Shown piece after piece: positions 1 through 8,591 of a stretch of DNA of 64,000 bases. Positions within the stretch are counted from its first letter, which is position 1. Each line of letters begins with the position of its first letter. Under the pieces are notes generated by a model that worked only from the letters and a program-made list of their open reading frames with translations, did no database searches and was not told the origin of the DNA. Source of the DNA: Thiomicrorhabdus aquaedulcis (GTDB lineage Bacteria; Pseudomonadota; Gammaproteobacteria; Thiomicrospirales; Thiomicrospiraceae); NCBI RefSeq assembly GCF_004001325.1, contig NZ_AP018722.1, positions 496,001 to 560,000 of the forward strand, written 5' to 3'. Position numbers and translations under genes: made by a program.

Positions 1-962
1 AGCGGGTAAAAAAACGGCTGATAATGCACCGTATCTTGGCTGTGTGCGCCACGCGTTTTATGGTAATACAGCTGATTAAACAGTTTAACGCTGAACGGAT
101 TAAGCGCAAAGCCGGGCGCGTAAAATGGCACGCTTAATGCCCCGGCTTTGTGCGCCAAGAGTGCGTTTTGTGTGCGATTAGAATGCGGCAGAACTTGCTG
201 GTCAGCGTCTTGGTCAGCGTGTTCACCCAGCATTAACAGCGAGCGCCCAAGTTGCGCACCACTGGCCAAGCAGTCAATCCAGGCTACCGAGTAGGTGGCG
301 TGTTGGTGCGCGTCAAACAGCGCTAAGGTGTCGCTTAAATTGGCGGTTTTAAAGGTGGTTTGGGTAATGTACGCGCTGCTTATGCGGCGCATTGCAAAGC
401 GTGCGGCCACAATAACCCCCGTTAATCCCATGCCGCCACAGGTGGCCAAAAACAGTTCACGGTGTTGCTGGGGTGAGCATTCTAAGTGTTCGCCCGACGC
501 CAAACACACGGTTAGGCTAAGCAGATGATCGCTAAAACTGCCTTCTAAATGATGGTTTTTACCGTGCACGTCGCTGGCAATAGCGCCGCCTACGGTAATA
601 AATTTGGTGCCGGGAGTAACCGGCAAAAACCAGCCTTGGGGTACAAAGCGGCTTAAAATTTCGTCAAAGGTGACCCCCGCTTGGCACGCTAAAATGCCGC
701 TTTGTGCGTCAAAACTTTGGTAGTGGTTAAGGCTTTGGGTGTCGAGTATGCAGGGGGCAAGCGAGCTGTCGCCATAACTGCGACCCATGCCGCGCGCAAT
801 AATCGGTCGCATGGGTTGGGCATTTTGCGCGGCTTGGAGAGAGCTGGATAGCGCATCCAAGCTGTGCGGTTGCAGTCGTTGTGCGGTTATTGTAGGAAAG
901 TTACCCCAGCCGCTTTCTGCGTTTAACGTGCCTAGGTTTAAAGAAGGGGTGGGCGCGCTCAT
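1..962 (-). CDS. DprE1-like FAD-linked oxidase, C-terminus off the window
   Basis: The reading frame runs leftward from an ATG at 962 and leaves the window, giving about 320 N-terminal residues. An N-terminal FAD-binding type 4 domain is visible: ARGMGRSYGDSSLAP near residue 57, then PVTPGTKFITVGGAIASDVHG followed by KNHHLEGSF near residues 113-143. This pattern is typical of decaprenylphosphoryl-beta-D-ribose 2-oxidase (DprE1), the oxidase half of the epimerase that makes decaprenylphosphoryl-arabinose. The start overlaps the gtrA stop in an ATGA, suggesting translational coupling. The neighbouring UbiA-type phosphoribosyltransferase and PAP2-type phosphatase supply the other expected steps. 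A DprE2-like reductase is not in the window and could lie to the left. The substrate is inferred from context; another FAD-linked sugar-lipid oxidase is possible. Confidence 0.78.
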   Translation of the reverse strand, partial: MSAPTPSLNLGTLNAESGWGNFPTITAQRLQPHSLDALSSSLQAAQNAQPMRPIIARGMGRSYGDSSLAPCILDTQSLNHYQSFDAQSGILACQAGVTFDEILSRFVPQGWFLPVTPGTKFITVGGAIASDVHGKNHHLEGSFSDHLLSLTVCLASGEHLECSPQQHRELFLATCGGMGLTGVIVAARFAMRRISSAYITQTTFKTANLSDTLALFDAHQHATYSVAWIDCLASGAQLGRSLLMLGEHADQDADQQVLPHSNRTQNALLAHKAGALSVPFYAPGFALNPFSVKLFNQLYYHKTRGAHSQDTVHYQPFFYP

Positions 963-1357
963 TTAAAAACAAACCGTTTATCAAGTTGGTATTTAACGTA
1001 ATAGCCAATGGTTAAGCCAATCACTCCGCCCAAATAGCGCATCTCTTTGGTTTGAAACAGCGCGTCAAATCCCAGTTCAAAGCCCCAAAAAATCAGCGTG
1101 GTGGCCAAGCCCATTACGGTGTATAGGGTAAAGGTTTTAGAGTTGTGTTGCAGAGTGTGGGTTTGGTATTTAAAAATATAGCGTTTGTCTAAGGCGTATT
1201 TAAGCACCAGCCCAACCGCCGTACCCACCAAAATAGCGAGGCTAATGGCGTACAGCCCAAAGTACATGTGCACAAACAGCTCTTGTGCGCCAATGTTGGC
1301 TGCGGTGGCGATTAGGGCAAAAATCGTGTACATTATGGCTATTTTTGTGCCTGTCAT
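959..1357 (-). CDS. GtrA-like membrane protein
   Basis: A 132-residue protein with four predicted hydrophobic segments and the GtrA-family signature repeated in both halves: YALDKRYIF near residue 55 and YQLDKRFVF at the C-terminus. GtrA-like proteins are small inner-membrane proteins thought to help move polyprenyl-phosphate-linked sugars across the membrane; a GtrA homologue accompanies the decaprenylphosphoryl-arabinose pathway in actinobacteria. Its stop overlaps the start of the DprE1-like gene, so the two are probably co-translated. The gene is divergent from the UbiA gene, and the short gap between them must hold both promoters. An alternative start eight codons in (ATG at 1333) is possible. 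Confidence 0.8.
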   Translation of the reverse strand: MTGTKIAIMYTIFALIATAANIGAQELFVHMYFGLYAISLAILVGTAVGLVLKYALDKRYIFKYQTHTLQHNSKTFTLYTVMGLATTLIFWGFELGFDALFQTKEMRYLGGVIGLTIGYYVKYQLDKRFVFK

Positions 1358-1417
1358 CGGGTGGGTTTCTAGGTGGGTTTTCAGATTAATTCACTGTTTA
1401 TTAGGGTTAAAAATTTT

Positions 1418-2308
1418 ATGGATTCTACCACTTCTAGTCAGGCTAATAAATCGGTTTTGCTGGGTTTACTTAAGTTAATGCGCCCGCGTCAGTGGATTAA
1501 AAACGGTTTTGTGTTTGCGCCCTTGTTGTTTGCCGGACAGTTTTTAGAGTGGAATGCGCTCACGCAAACCCTGTTGGCGTTTGTGTTGTTTAGCGTGGCT
1601 TCGTCGGCCACTTATGTGGTAAACGATTTAAAAGACATTGAGGCCGACCGCTTGCACCCTATCAAGGCGGTTAAACGACCGTTGGCGTCGGGTCAAGTTT
1701 TGCCCGGTCAGGCCAAGGGGTTGTTGGTGGGCTTGTACGCGGTATTGTCGGTGGGGTTTTGGCTGCAACCGGCGGTAATGGCGGTGATTGTCGCCTATTT
1801 ATTGTTAAATGTGGCGTACAGCTACAAGCTTAAACATCTGCCGGTGGTGGATATTTTTACCATTGCCATTGGCTTTGTCTTGCGAGTGTACGCCGGCGCT
1901 ATGGCGCTGGCGGTGCCGTTGTCGTCGTGGATGTTTGTCACCACTTTATGTTTGGCGCTGTATTTGGCGGCGTTAAAGCGTCGGCAAGAGCTGCTGCAAA
2001 CGGGTTTAAGTGGGCGCAAAGTGCTCAAGCAATATTCGGTGGCGTTGGTGGAGCGGTACGCCGAAATTTCGGCCACCGGCGCATTGTTGTTTTACAGCCT
2101 GTTTGTGATGAACAGCCGCCCCGATTTGGTGTTGACGATTCCGTTTGTGCTGTTTGGATTTTTTAGATATTGGTACGTGGTGGAGTTTACCGCCGAGGGT
2201 GAATCGCCCACCGATGCGTTACTGGCCGACTGGCCATTGCAAGCCACCATGGTGGCGTGGGTGGGTGTGTGCGTCTGGGCGCTTTGGCCAGTTGCCGCAC
2301 CGCTTTAG
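1418..2308 (+). CDS. UbiA-family prenyltransferase, decaprenyl-phosphate phosphoribosyltransferase-like
   Basis: A polytopic UbiA-superfamily protein of 296 residues. The N-terminal LMRPRQWIKNGFVFAPLLFA and the prenyl-diphosphate/Mg-binding motif NDLKDIEADRLHP (near residue 69) are typical of 5-phosphoribosyl-1-diphosphate:decaprenyl-phosphate phosphoribosyltransferases rather than quinone or haem prenyltransferases. The expected reaction is transfer of 5-phosphoribose from PRPP to a polyprenyl phosphate in the inner membrane. The frame is open from a GTG at 1373, but ATG 1418 is preferred because it is preceded by a weak AGGG and leaves room for divergent promoters. The linked PAP2-like, GtrA and DprE1-like genes fit the same lipid-linked pentose route. 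Confidence 0.8.
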   Translation: MDSTTSSQANKSVLLGLLKLMRPRQWIKNGFVFAPLLFAGQFLEWNALTQTLLAFVLFSVASSATYVVNDLKDIEADRLHPIKAVKRPLASGQVLPGQAKGLLVGLYAVLSVGFWLQPAVMAVIVAYLLLNVAYSYKLKHLPVVDIFTIAIGFVLRVYAGAMALAVPLSSWMFVTTLCLALYLAALKRRQELLQTGLSGRKVLKQYSVALVERYAEISATGALLFYSLFVMNSRPDLVLTIPFVLFGFFRYWYVVEFTAEGESPTDALLADWPLQATMVAWVGVCVWALWPVAAPL

Positions 2309-2377
2309 GTTAGCCGCGTTAAGTTAGCATTCGTTTAGCATTCGTTTAAATAAGACCTTTGCAGGGGTAGAGTAACC

Positions 2378-2851
2378 ATGGAATTAACCGTTGATTTAAG
2401 TTATGCACTCACGCCCTTTTTGGCTTGGTTGGTGGCCGGCATAAGCAAGTTTTTAATAAACAGTGCGCGCGCCAAACAGTGGGCTTTTGGTTTGATTGGA
2501 TACGGCGGCATGCCCAGCAACCACAGCGCGATTGTGTCTAGTATGGCGGCGTTAATTGCCTTTAAAGAAGGGATTGAACACCCCGCGTTTGGGGTGGCGT
2601 TGGCGTTGGCGTTTATTGTGATGCTGGACGCGAGCAGTTTGCGTCGCCAAGTGGGTAAGCACGCAACCGCTATAAACACCATGATGTTGCGCAGCGCGCA
2701 CATCACCCAAACCACTCAAAGTACCTTGTTACCTATCTTGCGTGAGCGCATGGGACACACGCCGTTTGAAATTTTAGGCGGCGTTCTCACGGGCGTGTTG
2801 GTGGCCTACGGCGTCAACTTGGGCATGCCTTTGCTTATGGCCGTGGTGTAA
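2378..2851 (+). CDS. Divergent PAP2 (DUF212) family phosphatase-like membrane protein
   Basis: A 157-residue membrane protein of the divergent PAP2 / DUF212 family. Conserved blocks are GGMPSNHSA (residues 43-51), the D-x3-LRRQVGKHA block (84-95) and MGHTPFEILGG (125-135). The family resembles PAP2 lipid phosphatases with altered motifs. Its position right after the UbiA-type phosphoribosyltransferase suggests, by inference, that it removes the 5-phosphate from polyprenyl-phosphoryl-phosphoribose before DprE-type epimerization. Its TAATG stop overlaps the start of the downstream glycosyltransferase. A degraded element end (GACCTTTGCA) lies just upstream near 2353. Confidence 0.75.
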   Translation: MELTVDLSYALTPFLAWLVAGISKFLINSARAKQWAFGLIGYGGMPSNHSAIVSSMAALIAFKEGIEHPAFGVALALAFIVMLDASSLRRQVGKHATAINTMMLRSAHITQTTQSTLLPILRERMGHTPFEILGGVLTGVLVAYGVNLGMPLLMAVV

Positions 2852-4514
2852 TGCAAATTTTAAAAGGTGATTTTGCCGCCCATTTGTCTTTACACGATAA
2901 AGTCTTGTTGGTGGCGTTTGTGCTGCTTAAAGTGTTGCTGGTGGTGGCGTTGCCGTTGACGGGCGATGAGGCGTATTTTATTGGCTGGGGGCAAAATCTG
3001 GCCAGTGGGTATTACGACCATCCGCCCGCTGTGGGCTGGGTGTTATTTGGGTTAAGCACCTTGGCCGACAATCTGTATTGGTATCGCAGTTTTGCGTTGT
3101 TTACCTCGGTCGTGGTGGCGTATGTATTGTACAAACTGGTGCGGTTAAATCACAGCGTATCACCAGTGGTAGCGTTTTACGTGGGCTTAGTGTTTTTTGT
3201 GTCCCCGGTGTCGCTTATGTTTGTGCTTACCGCCAACGACACGGTGTTGGTGTTGTTTGGCCTGGTGGGCGGCTACTTTTTTGCCCGCACTGTTTTGCCC
3301 GATTCGCTTAATTCTCCCCAATCTTCTGATGTTCTTAACTCGTTTAAAACCTTAACGCTGTGGCCGATATTGGCGGGGCTTTTTTTAGGCATGGCGTTTT
3401 TGTCTAAATATTTTGCTGCGTTTGTTTTGCTGGGCTTGTTGTTGTGGACGTTTAGCCATTACAAAACCGTACCGTGGCGACGTGTAACGCTCATGGTGCT
3501 GATTGTGCTGGGGTTTGTGGTGCAAAACCTGTACTTTAACGCGACGCAATGCTGGAACAATATTCTGTTTAACTTTTTTTCACGCACAGCACAAAGCGCG
3601 TTTTCGTGGACAGATTTAGTAAGCAATGTGGCGCTGTATGGGCTTATGTTGGTATTTATGCTGTCGCCTTTGGGCGTGGTGTATTGGGTTAAAACTTTTA
3701 AAAACAGCCGCCACAAGAAGAGCCCCCAAAACAGTCTGCTAGAAAGCAGTTCTTTGAACTTACCAGGCCTGGTCAATCGCCCAAAACCTTTTTTAATGCG
3801 GTTTCAACCTTGGCATTGTACGCCAGTGTGCCGTTGTTGTTGGTGTTGCTGGTGGTGAGTTTTTCGCATCAAATTGGCTTGCATTGGCCGCTGATTGCGG
3901 TGGCGTGGTTGTTTGTGTTGTTCAGCATTTTGCCGGTACAAAAACTGGTGGTGTTGTATCGTTTTAACGCTTACAGCGCGTTGCTGTTGGGAGTGATGTT
4001 GCTGGCGGCGTTAGGATTTGTGGATAAGATAGTGCCCGAGTCACAACGCGCGCAAATTGCTCTGTACACTCAGCCGCAGGCGTTGTGCCCGCAATTGCCA
4101 CAGAGTAGGTTTTTTACGTTAGATTACAGCAGTCAATCGGCCTTGGCGTACCACTGCCAAAACGATGCGGTACATGTGTTTGCCAGCACCTCAAAATTTG
4201 GCCGAGAAGACGATAAATGGGTCGATTTTAAAGCGCTTAATCAGCAAAACTTAACCATTTTAATCACGCAGAAAAAAGAGCTTACCAAGTTGGCCGCGTT
4301 TTTTAGTCAGCTTGAGATAAAAGAGTTGCCCATGCCCAAGCACGCAGATTCAACGCATTTAACGCCCATCTATTATTTGGTGACGGGCATTGGGTTTGAT
4401 TACGCGGCTTACAAACAGGCCATTTTACAGCCGGTAGCCACAAAATATTACACCGCACCTGACTGGTTTCCTAAAACGGTTTGCCCGTTTAAAGCGCACT
4501 ATGATTTGCTTTAA
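2851..4514 (+). CDS. GT39/ArnT-like membrane glycosyltransferase, broken by an apparent frameshift
   Basis: The two halves (2851-about 3790 and about 3790-4514) lie in different frames but together make one protein of about 554 residues, the usual length for GT39/ArnT-type glycosyltransferases. The N-terminus has the family pattern: a first membrane helix, then PLTGDEAYFIGWGQ with the acidic catalytic-loop pair, and SGYYDHPPAVGWVLF. Adding one T to the six-T run at 3789-3794 gives a smooth junction, NRPKPFFNAVSTLALYASV. Such enzymes use polyprenyl-phosphate sugars on the periplasmic side of the membrane. Given its neighbours, this could be the transferase that uses the pentose donor; that is inference. 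The break is probably an assembly error, less likely a recent pseudogene. Confidence 0.72.
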
Positions 4515-4578
4515 TGTCTGCTTTAATGCCTGTCTTAATGCCTGCTTTATTGCATTTTATGCAAAGGTCTCTTTAAGT

Positions 4579-5187
4579 TTAAATTAAGTTTAATAGAGCT
4601 TGTTGCGCATTGTTAAGCGCACGAGTTTTAGACTCTTCGCCCATGGCCAGGCCTGGTGCGTTTACAAACGTAACGTTGTGCAGGCCAATAAATCCCAAAA
4701 TGGTGGTTAAGTAGGGTTCAACAAAGTTCATTTTGTTAAGCGGCGCTTGGGTGTAATCGCCCCCCGAGCTCACAATGACAATCACTTTGGGAATGTTCAA
4801 TAACCCTTCTGGACCATTGGCATCGTATTTAAACGTTTCGCCCACGCGAGTCACGTTATCGAGCCAGGCTTTAAGGGTGCTGGGCAGGCTAAAGTTATAC
4901 ATTGGGGTGCTAATCAACAACACGTCGGCTCGTTTTAGCGCCTGTACGTGCTGGTCAGAATAGGATAAACGCTCTTTTTGTTGCTCGGTGCGCGCATGCG
5001 CTGGGGTATAGGCTGCGCCGATAAACGCCTCATCAATATGACTGGGCAGGGTTTGAGCCAAAATATGCTGGGTAAGCTGGGTGTTGGGGTGGTTTTGCAT
5101 AAACTGTTCACAAAAAAAGTCAGCGAGCTTTTTGGATTCAGAGCCTTGCGACAATGCGCTGGCGTCAATTCTTACAATGTGAGTCAT
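4579..5187 (-). CDS. azoR: FMN-dependent NADH-azoreductase
   Basis: A 202-residue flavodoxin-fold protein of the AzoR/NQO family that reduces quinones and azo compounds with NADH and FMN. The FMN phosphate-site start (SQGSESKKLADFF), the central STPMYNFSLPSTLKAWLDNV block and the VSSGGDY loop are all present. The frame is open to 5265, but the real start is ATG 5187, where the conserved MTHIVRIDASA begins and a GGAACTC-type ribosome site precedes it. The gene is convergent with the glycosyltransferase and divergent from sspA. The repeated GGCCAGGCCTGGTG near 4645 lies inside it and encodes an APGLA stretch. Confidence 0.88.
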   Translation of the reverse strand: MTHIVRIDASALSQGSESKKLADFFCEQFMQNHPNTQLTQHILAQTLPSHIDEAFIGAAYTPAHARTEQQKERLSYSDQHVQALKRADVLLISTPMYNFSLPSTLKAWLDNVTRVGETFKYDANGPEGLLNIPKVIVIVSSGGDYTQAPLNKMNFVEPYLTTILGFIGLHNVTFVNAPGLAMGEESKTRALNNAQQALLNLI

Positions 5188-5439
5188 GGTGAGTTCCTTT
5201 TTTAGATAAATGTAACGTGCAATGTGCGAACAGTGTAAAACGGTTTTTAACCTTAAAAAAGTCACAAATCCACAAAATATTGTTGCTAAAAATGATGTTA
5301 ATCACCAAGGTGTAAAGATCGGGGGGCTTGACAGAGGGTGTATAATGGATAAATACAATTTTATATTTTTATAAACAGACCTTAGGCGTGTTTAACAAAC
5401 GTTTCTAAGCGTCAATAAGCCTTACTTAGGAGTGCTTAG

Positions 5440-6078
5440 ATGTCTGATATTCCCGTTACAAAACGTTCGGTTATGGTGTTGTTTTCTGATTCTAAAAGCC
5501 CAAGCTCGCATCGTGTGCGTTTAGTGGCGCAAGAAAAAGACATTCCCATTGAAATCATTGAGGTCGAAAGCGATAACCTGCCTGAAGATTTGTTGGAGTT
5601 GAACCCTTACGGTACGTTACCGACATTAGTCGATCGCGATTTGGTGTTGTACGACCCACAAGTCATTATTGAATATTTGGACGAGCGTTTTCCGCACCCG
5701 CCGTTGATGTCGGTTGACCCAATTTCTAAAGCCCGCGCGCGTCAAATGTTGCGTCAAATTGAGACCGAATGGTACCCAATGATTGATGTGATTGCCAACG
5801 GCAAAAATCCCGACGAAGTTAAAGCGGCGCGTCGTAATTTGCAAGAACGCTTGATTCAGTTAATTCCGGTGTTTGCGCACAAGCAATATTTTATGAGCGA
5901 CGATTACTCGTTAGTGGACATTAGTATGGCGGTATTGTTATGGCGTTTACCGTCGTTGGGCATTGATCTGCCTAAATCGGCCAAGCCGATTACCGATTAC
6001 GCCGAGCGTATTTTAAACCGCGAAATGTTCAGCGACAGTTTGTCAGACGATGAAATTGATATGCGAGATGACATCTAA
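5440..6078 (+). CDS. sspA: Stringent starvation protein A
   Basis: A 212-residue GST-fold protein. The N-terminal thioredoxin-like half carries LFSDSKSPSSHRVRLVAQEK and LNPYGTLPTLVDRDLVLYD; the C-terminal helical half is typical of SspA, the RNA-polymerase-associated protein used in stationary phase and acid tolerance. A GGAG ribosome site precedes ATG 5440. The stop overlaps the sspB start (TAATG), the usual sspAB operon arrangement in gammaproteobacteria. The window does not contain the rplM-rpsI or petABC genes that often sit upstream in this class. Confidence 0.92.
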   Translation: MSDIPVTKRSVMVLFSDSKSPSSHRVRLVAQEKDIPIEIIEVESDNLPEDLLELNPYGTLPTLVDRDLVLYDPQVIIEYLDERFPHPPLMSVDPISKARARQMLRQIETEWYPMIDVIANGKNPDEVKAARRNLQERLIQLIPVFAHKQYFMSDDYSLVDISMAVLLWRLPSLGIDLPKSAKPITDYAERILNREMFSDSLSDDEIDMRDDI

Positions 6079-6479
6079 TGATTTCTAATCGTCCTTACAT
6101 GATTCGTGCATTGTACGAGTGGATTGTTGACAACCAATGGACGCCGCACGTGCAAGTGGACGCGCGTTTTCCGGGGGTGGACGTGCCGCAAGCGTTTGTG
6201 CAGGACGGTACGATTGTGCTTAACATGCATCCGCAGTCGGTCATGGGATTAACCATGGAGAACGATTGGTTTTCGTTTAGAGCGCGTTTTAAAGGGGTGG
6301 AACAAACCATCGGCTTTCCACCTCAAGCGGTTGAGGCCGTGTTTGCTCGCGAAAACGGTCAAGGCATGTCGTTTCCGCCCGAACCGTATCCCGAGTTGTC
6401 AAGCACGTCGCAGTCCGGTTTAGAATCGGATTCTAAGCCTGTTAAAGGCAAGAAACCGACCTTAACAATTGTTAAATAG
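6078..6479 (+). CDS. sspB: ClpXP protease specificity-enhancing factor SspB
   Basis: A 133-residue protein with the SspB fold region (SNRPYMIRALYEWIVDNQWTP, then LNMHPQSVMGLTMENDWFSFRARF), a variable linker, and a C-terminal tail PTLTIVK that matches the ClpX-binding (XB) peptide of SspB proteins. SspB tethers ssrA-tagged peptides to ClpX to speed their degradation. It is translationally coupled to sspA. It ends 17 bases before the 3' end of the convergent mevalonate operon. Confidence 0.92.
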   Translation: MISNRPYMIRALYEWIVDNQWTPHVQVDARFPGVDVPQAFVQDGTIVLNMHPQSVMGLTMENDWFSFRARFKGVEQTIGFPPQAVEAVFARENGQGMSFPPEPYPELSSTSQSGLESDSKPVKGKKPTLTIVK

Positions 6480-6498
6480 AGGCCGCTTATAAACCGAT

Positions 6499-7536
6499 TT
6501 ATGACTTATTAAATGGCCTAATAATGCTTACATCCGCAAACGCCTGCTTAATCGCAGGCGTTTGCGTTTCTAAAAACAGCAATTTTAAGTTAGGTCCTGC
6601 GTCCATCGTAAAATAGACATCAACCCCTTGTTGGCGCAGTGCCCATACGGTGTGCATGGCGGCGACCGATTGCGGTTGCCAATACACAATGGGCGGCCAA
6701 GTGGCCATCATGGTGGCGTGCATGGTTAAGGCATTGTGCTCGGCCGTTTGCCCTAAAAGGGTAAAGTCGTGCTCTTCAATGGCTTGCAAAATACGTTGCA
6801 TGTCTTGGTTTGCTTGAGTTGGCCAGGCCTGGTAAAGCGCGCAGGTGTTAACCGTTTGTTGCATGCCGGCGGTTGAACTGATCGATTTTTGGCTAATATC
6901 AATTTTTAACAATCCCACGCACAGCTCTGGCCATGGTGTGGTGATTTCTTGGGCAAAACTGTCCATGCCATCGTCTTGCTCGCCTTGATGCCACAGCGCA
7001 AAGCCGTTAAACAGCGAGCGACTGGCGCTGCCGCTGCCCAAGCGTGCCAACAGCGATAACGCCGTTTTGGGCAGTTGCCAACCAAACAAGTCGTCTAACG
7101 CCAACACTAATGCGGCGTAGCCCGAGGCCGATGAAGCCAATCCTGCCGCGGTGGGCACGCTGTTGGCGGTATTCACCCAAAAAAAGTCTTGGGGAGTGGG
7201 TCTAAAAAGGCTTAAAAACTGACTTAAACGCTGGGCAAACGGTGTGTCGTTGCTTAGTTTTTGCTGATTTAAGGTGATTAAATCGGCCGTTGGGTTTAAC
7301 GCTGGGTTTATCAATCCCAGTGTGGTGTGCGTGCCCAGGCCTGGCAAGCTAATCGACACGCTGCCGTTCATAGGTAAATTAAGCACGGCGTCGCGTTTGC
7401 CCCAATATTTGCTTAAGGCGATGTTAACGGGTGCCTCACCCACGCCTTGTGGCTTAGGGGGCGAAATGGGCGCGTGTGCTTGCGAGAGTACGCGCTGTAC
7501 AAATTGGTGTTGCAGGGCAAAAGAAGTGTTGGTCAT
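6499..7536 (-). CDS. mvaD: Diphosphomevalonate decarboxylase
   Basis: A 345-residue GHMP-fold enzyme that decarboxylates 5-diphosphomevalonate to isopentenyl diphosphate, the last step of the classical mevalonate pathway. Visible motifs are APVNIALSKYWGKRD (near residue 34), the ATP loop SVPTAAGLASSASGYAAL (near 125) with its flanking substrate residues, GSGSASRSLFNG (near 165), and the C-terminal FTMDAGPNLKLLFLE carrying the conserved aspartate. This set distinguishes the decarboxylase from the kinases beside it. It is the last gene of the operon, 17 bases after pmk. It holds two copies of the CAGGCCTG palindrome, at 6821 and 7333. Confidence 0.9.
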   Translation of the reverse strand: MTNTSFALQHQFVQRVLSQAHAPISPPKPQGVGEAPVNIALSKYWGKRDAVLNLPMNGSVSISLPGLGTHTTLGLINPALNPTADLITLNQQKLSNDTPFAQRLSQFLSLFRPTPQDFFWVNTANSVPTAAGLASSASGYAALVLALDDLFGWQLPKTALSLLARLGSGSASRSLFNGFALWHQGEQDDGMDSFAQEITTPWPELCVGLLKIDISQKSISSTAGMQQTVNTCALYQAWPTQANQDMQRILQAIEEHDFTLLGQTAEHNALTMHATMMATWPPIVYWQPQSVAAMHTVWALRQQGVDVYFTMDAGPNLKLLFLETQTPAIKQAFADVSIIRPFNKS

Positions 7537-7553
7537 GATGGGTTATGCCTGGG

Positions 7554-8591
7554 TTAGTCAACGTTTCTCTTGGCAAAAGCGCCTTGATCGGTGAGTTGAA
7601 CGCTAAGAGTTTGAAAGTCTTGAAAGACAGCGGCGGTTGACCAGGCCTGGTCATTTGTGTCATGACTTAACGCCAGTACACAATCGCCTAATCCTGAGCC
7701 TGATATTTTGGCGCAACAGACGTTGGGTGTGTGCGCCAGTTGATTCAAAATAGCCTGTAAGGTGGTGTCGGTTACGCCCAATTGGGTCATTAGCGTTTGG
7801 TAGTGATAACAGGCGTTAAAAAATTCGCTTAAGCCATTTGGACTGTTTAAGTTGTGGTGTGTTAAGACCTGGTAAGCGCGCTGGGTGGTTTTCCCCATTT
7901 GGGCGTACAGCGCCTTAAGCTCGGCAGGTTGATGTTGCCATTGTGCCGCCACCTGTTCAAGCACCTGGGCGGTGGGGGTTTTGTAGCCCGCGTAAATTAA
8001 GTGCAGGTTTAAGGTCGAAAAGAGAGCGTTTTTGAGTTTAACGATGTTGACGGACGCATTATTGGTCGCGCTGCTCGACGTGTCGCTTGACGGTTGAAAA
8101 TAAATTAAACCACCGTACAAACTCGCGGCCAAGTCGGTGCCTGAGCCGCGTCCTTGAATGACTAAAATTTGCTTGTGCCCCAGCGCAAACAACTCTAAAA
8201 CACTTAGGTTTTTTTGCGTTATGGCGTTTAAACCCACCAACATCGCCGCCAGCACCGCCGCCGAGCTGCCCAAGCCAATGGTGGACGAAAAGTCACTGTG
8301 AATATCAATGTCTAAGCCCATGTTGCAACGTCGTAAGTCGGGTTGAAACGCCCGCAATGCGCCGAGCACAAAGCGTAATTTTGGATGGTCGCAGGTCGGG
8401 TCGCTTAAACGTTCTAAGTGGGTATTTTCTTGTGCCAGGCTTGAGCGTATGCAGATGCGTTGATCGGTGCGTTGCTGCCAGTCAATGGTGATAAATTGAT
8501 TAAGCGCGCAGGCCAATGCGGGGTGACCGTACACCACGCTGTGTTCGCCTAACAACATGGTGTTGGCAGGGGCTTGGCTAAACCACTTCAC
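7554..8591 (-). CDS. GHMP kinase, probable phosphomevalonate kinase
   Basis: A 345-residue GHMP kinase. It begins with APANTMLLGEHSVVYGHPAL, has the ATP loop STIGLGSSAAVLAAM near residue 110, then GRGSGTDLAASLYGGLIYF, and ends with KISGSGLGDCVLAL. The SGTDLAASLYGG and GLGDC blocks match phosphomevalonate kinases better than mevalonate kinases, while the adjacent kinase has the mevalonate-kinase pattern, so this is assigned to the second phosphorylation (phosphomevalonate to diphosphomevalonate). The assignment between the two kinases is inference from motifs. The start overlaps the upstream kinase by 14 bases. An exact GACCAGGCCTGGTC lies at 7639. Confidence 0.75.
   Translation of the reverse strand: MKWFSQAPANTMLLGEHSVVYGHPALACALNQFITIDWQQRTDQRICIRSSLAQENTHLERLSDPTCDHPKLRFVLGALRAFQPDLRRCNMGLDIDIHSDFSSTIGLGSSAAVLAAMLVGLNAITQKNLSVLELFALGHKQILVIQGRGSGTDLAASLYGGLIYFQPSSDTSSSATNNASVNIVKLKNALFSTLNLHLIYAGYKTPTAQVLEQVAAQWQHQPAELKALYAQMGKTTQRAYQVLTHHNLNSPNGLSEFFNACYHYQTLMTQLGVTDTTLQAILNQLAHTPNVCCAKISGSGLGDCVLALSHDTNDQAWSTAAVFQDFQTLSVQLTDQGAFAKRNVD

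Noticed and set aside
5328-5346. TTGACA and TATAAT upstream of sspA as a promoter pair
   Set aside because: Both hexamers are perfect but only seven bases apart, far from the 16-18 needed, so they cannot work together; either may belong to another promoter.
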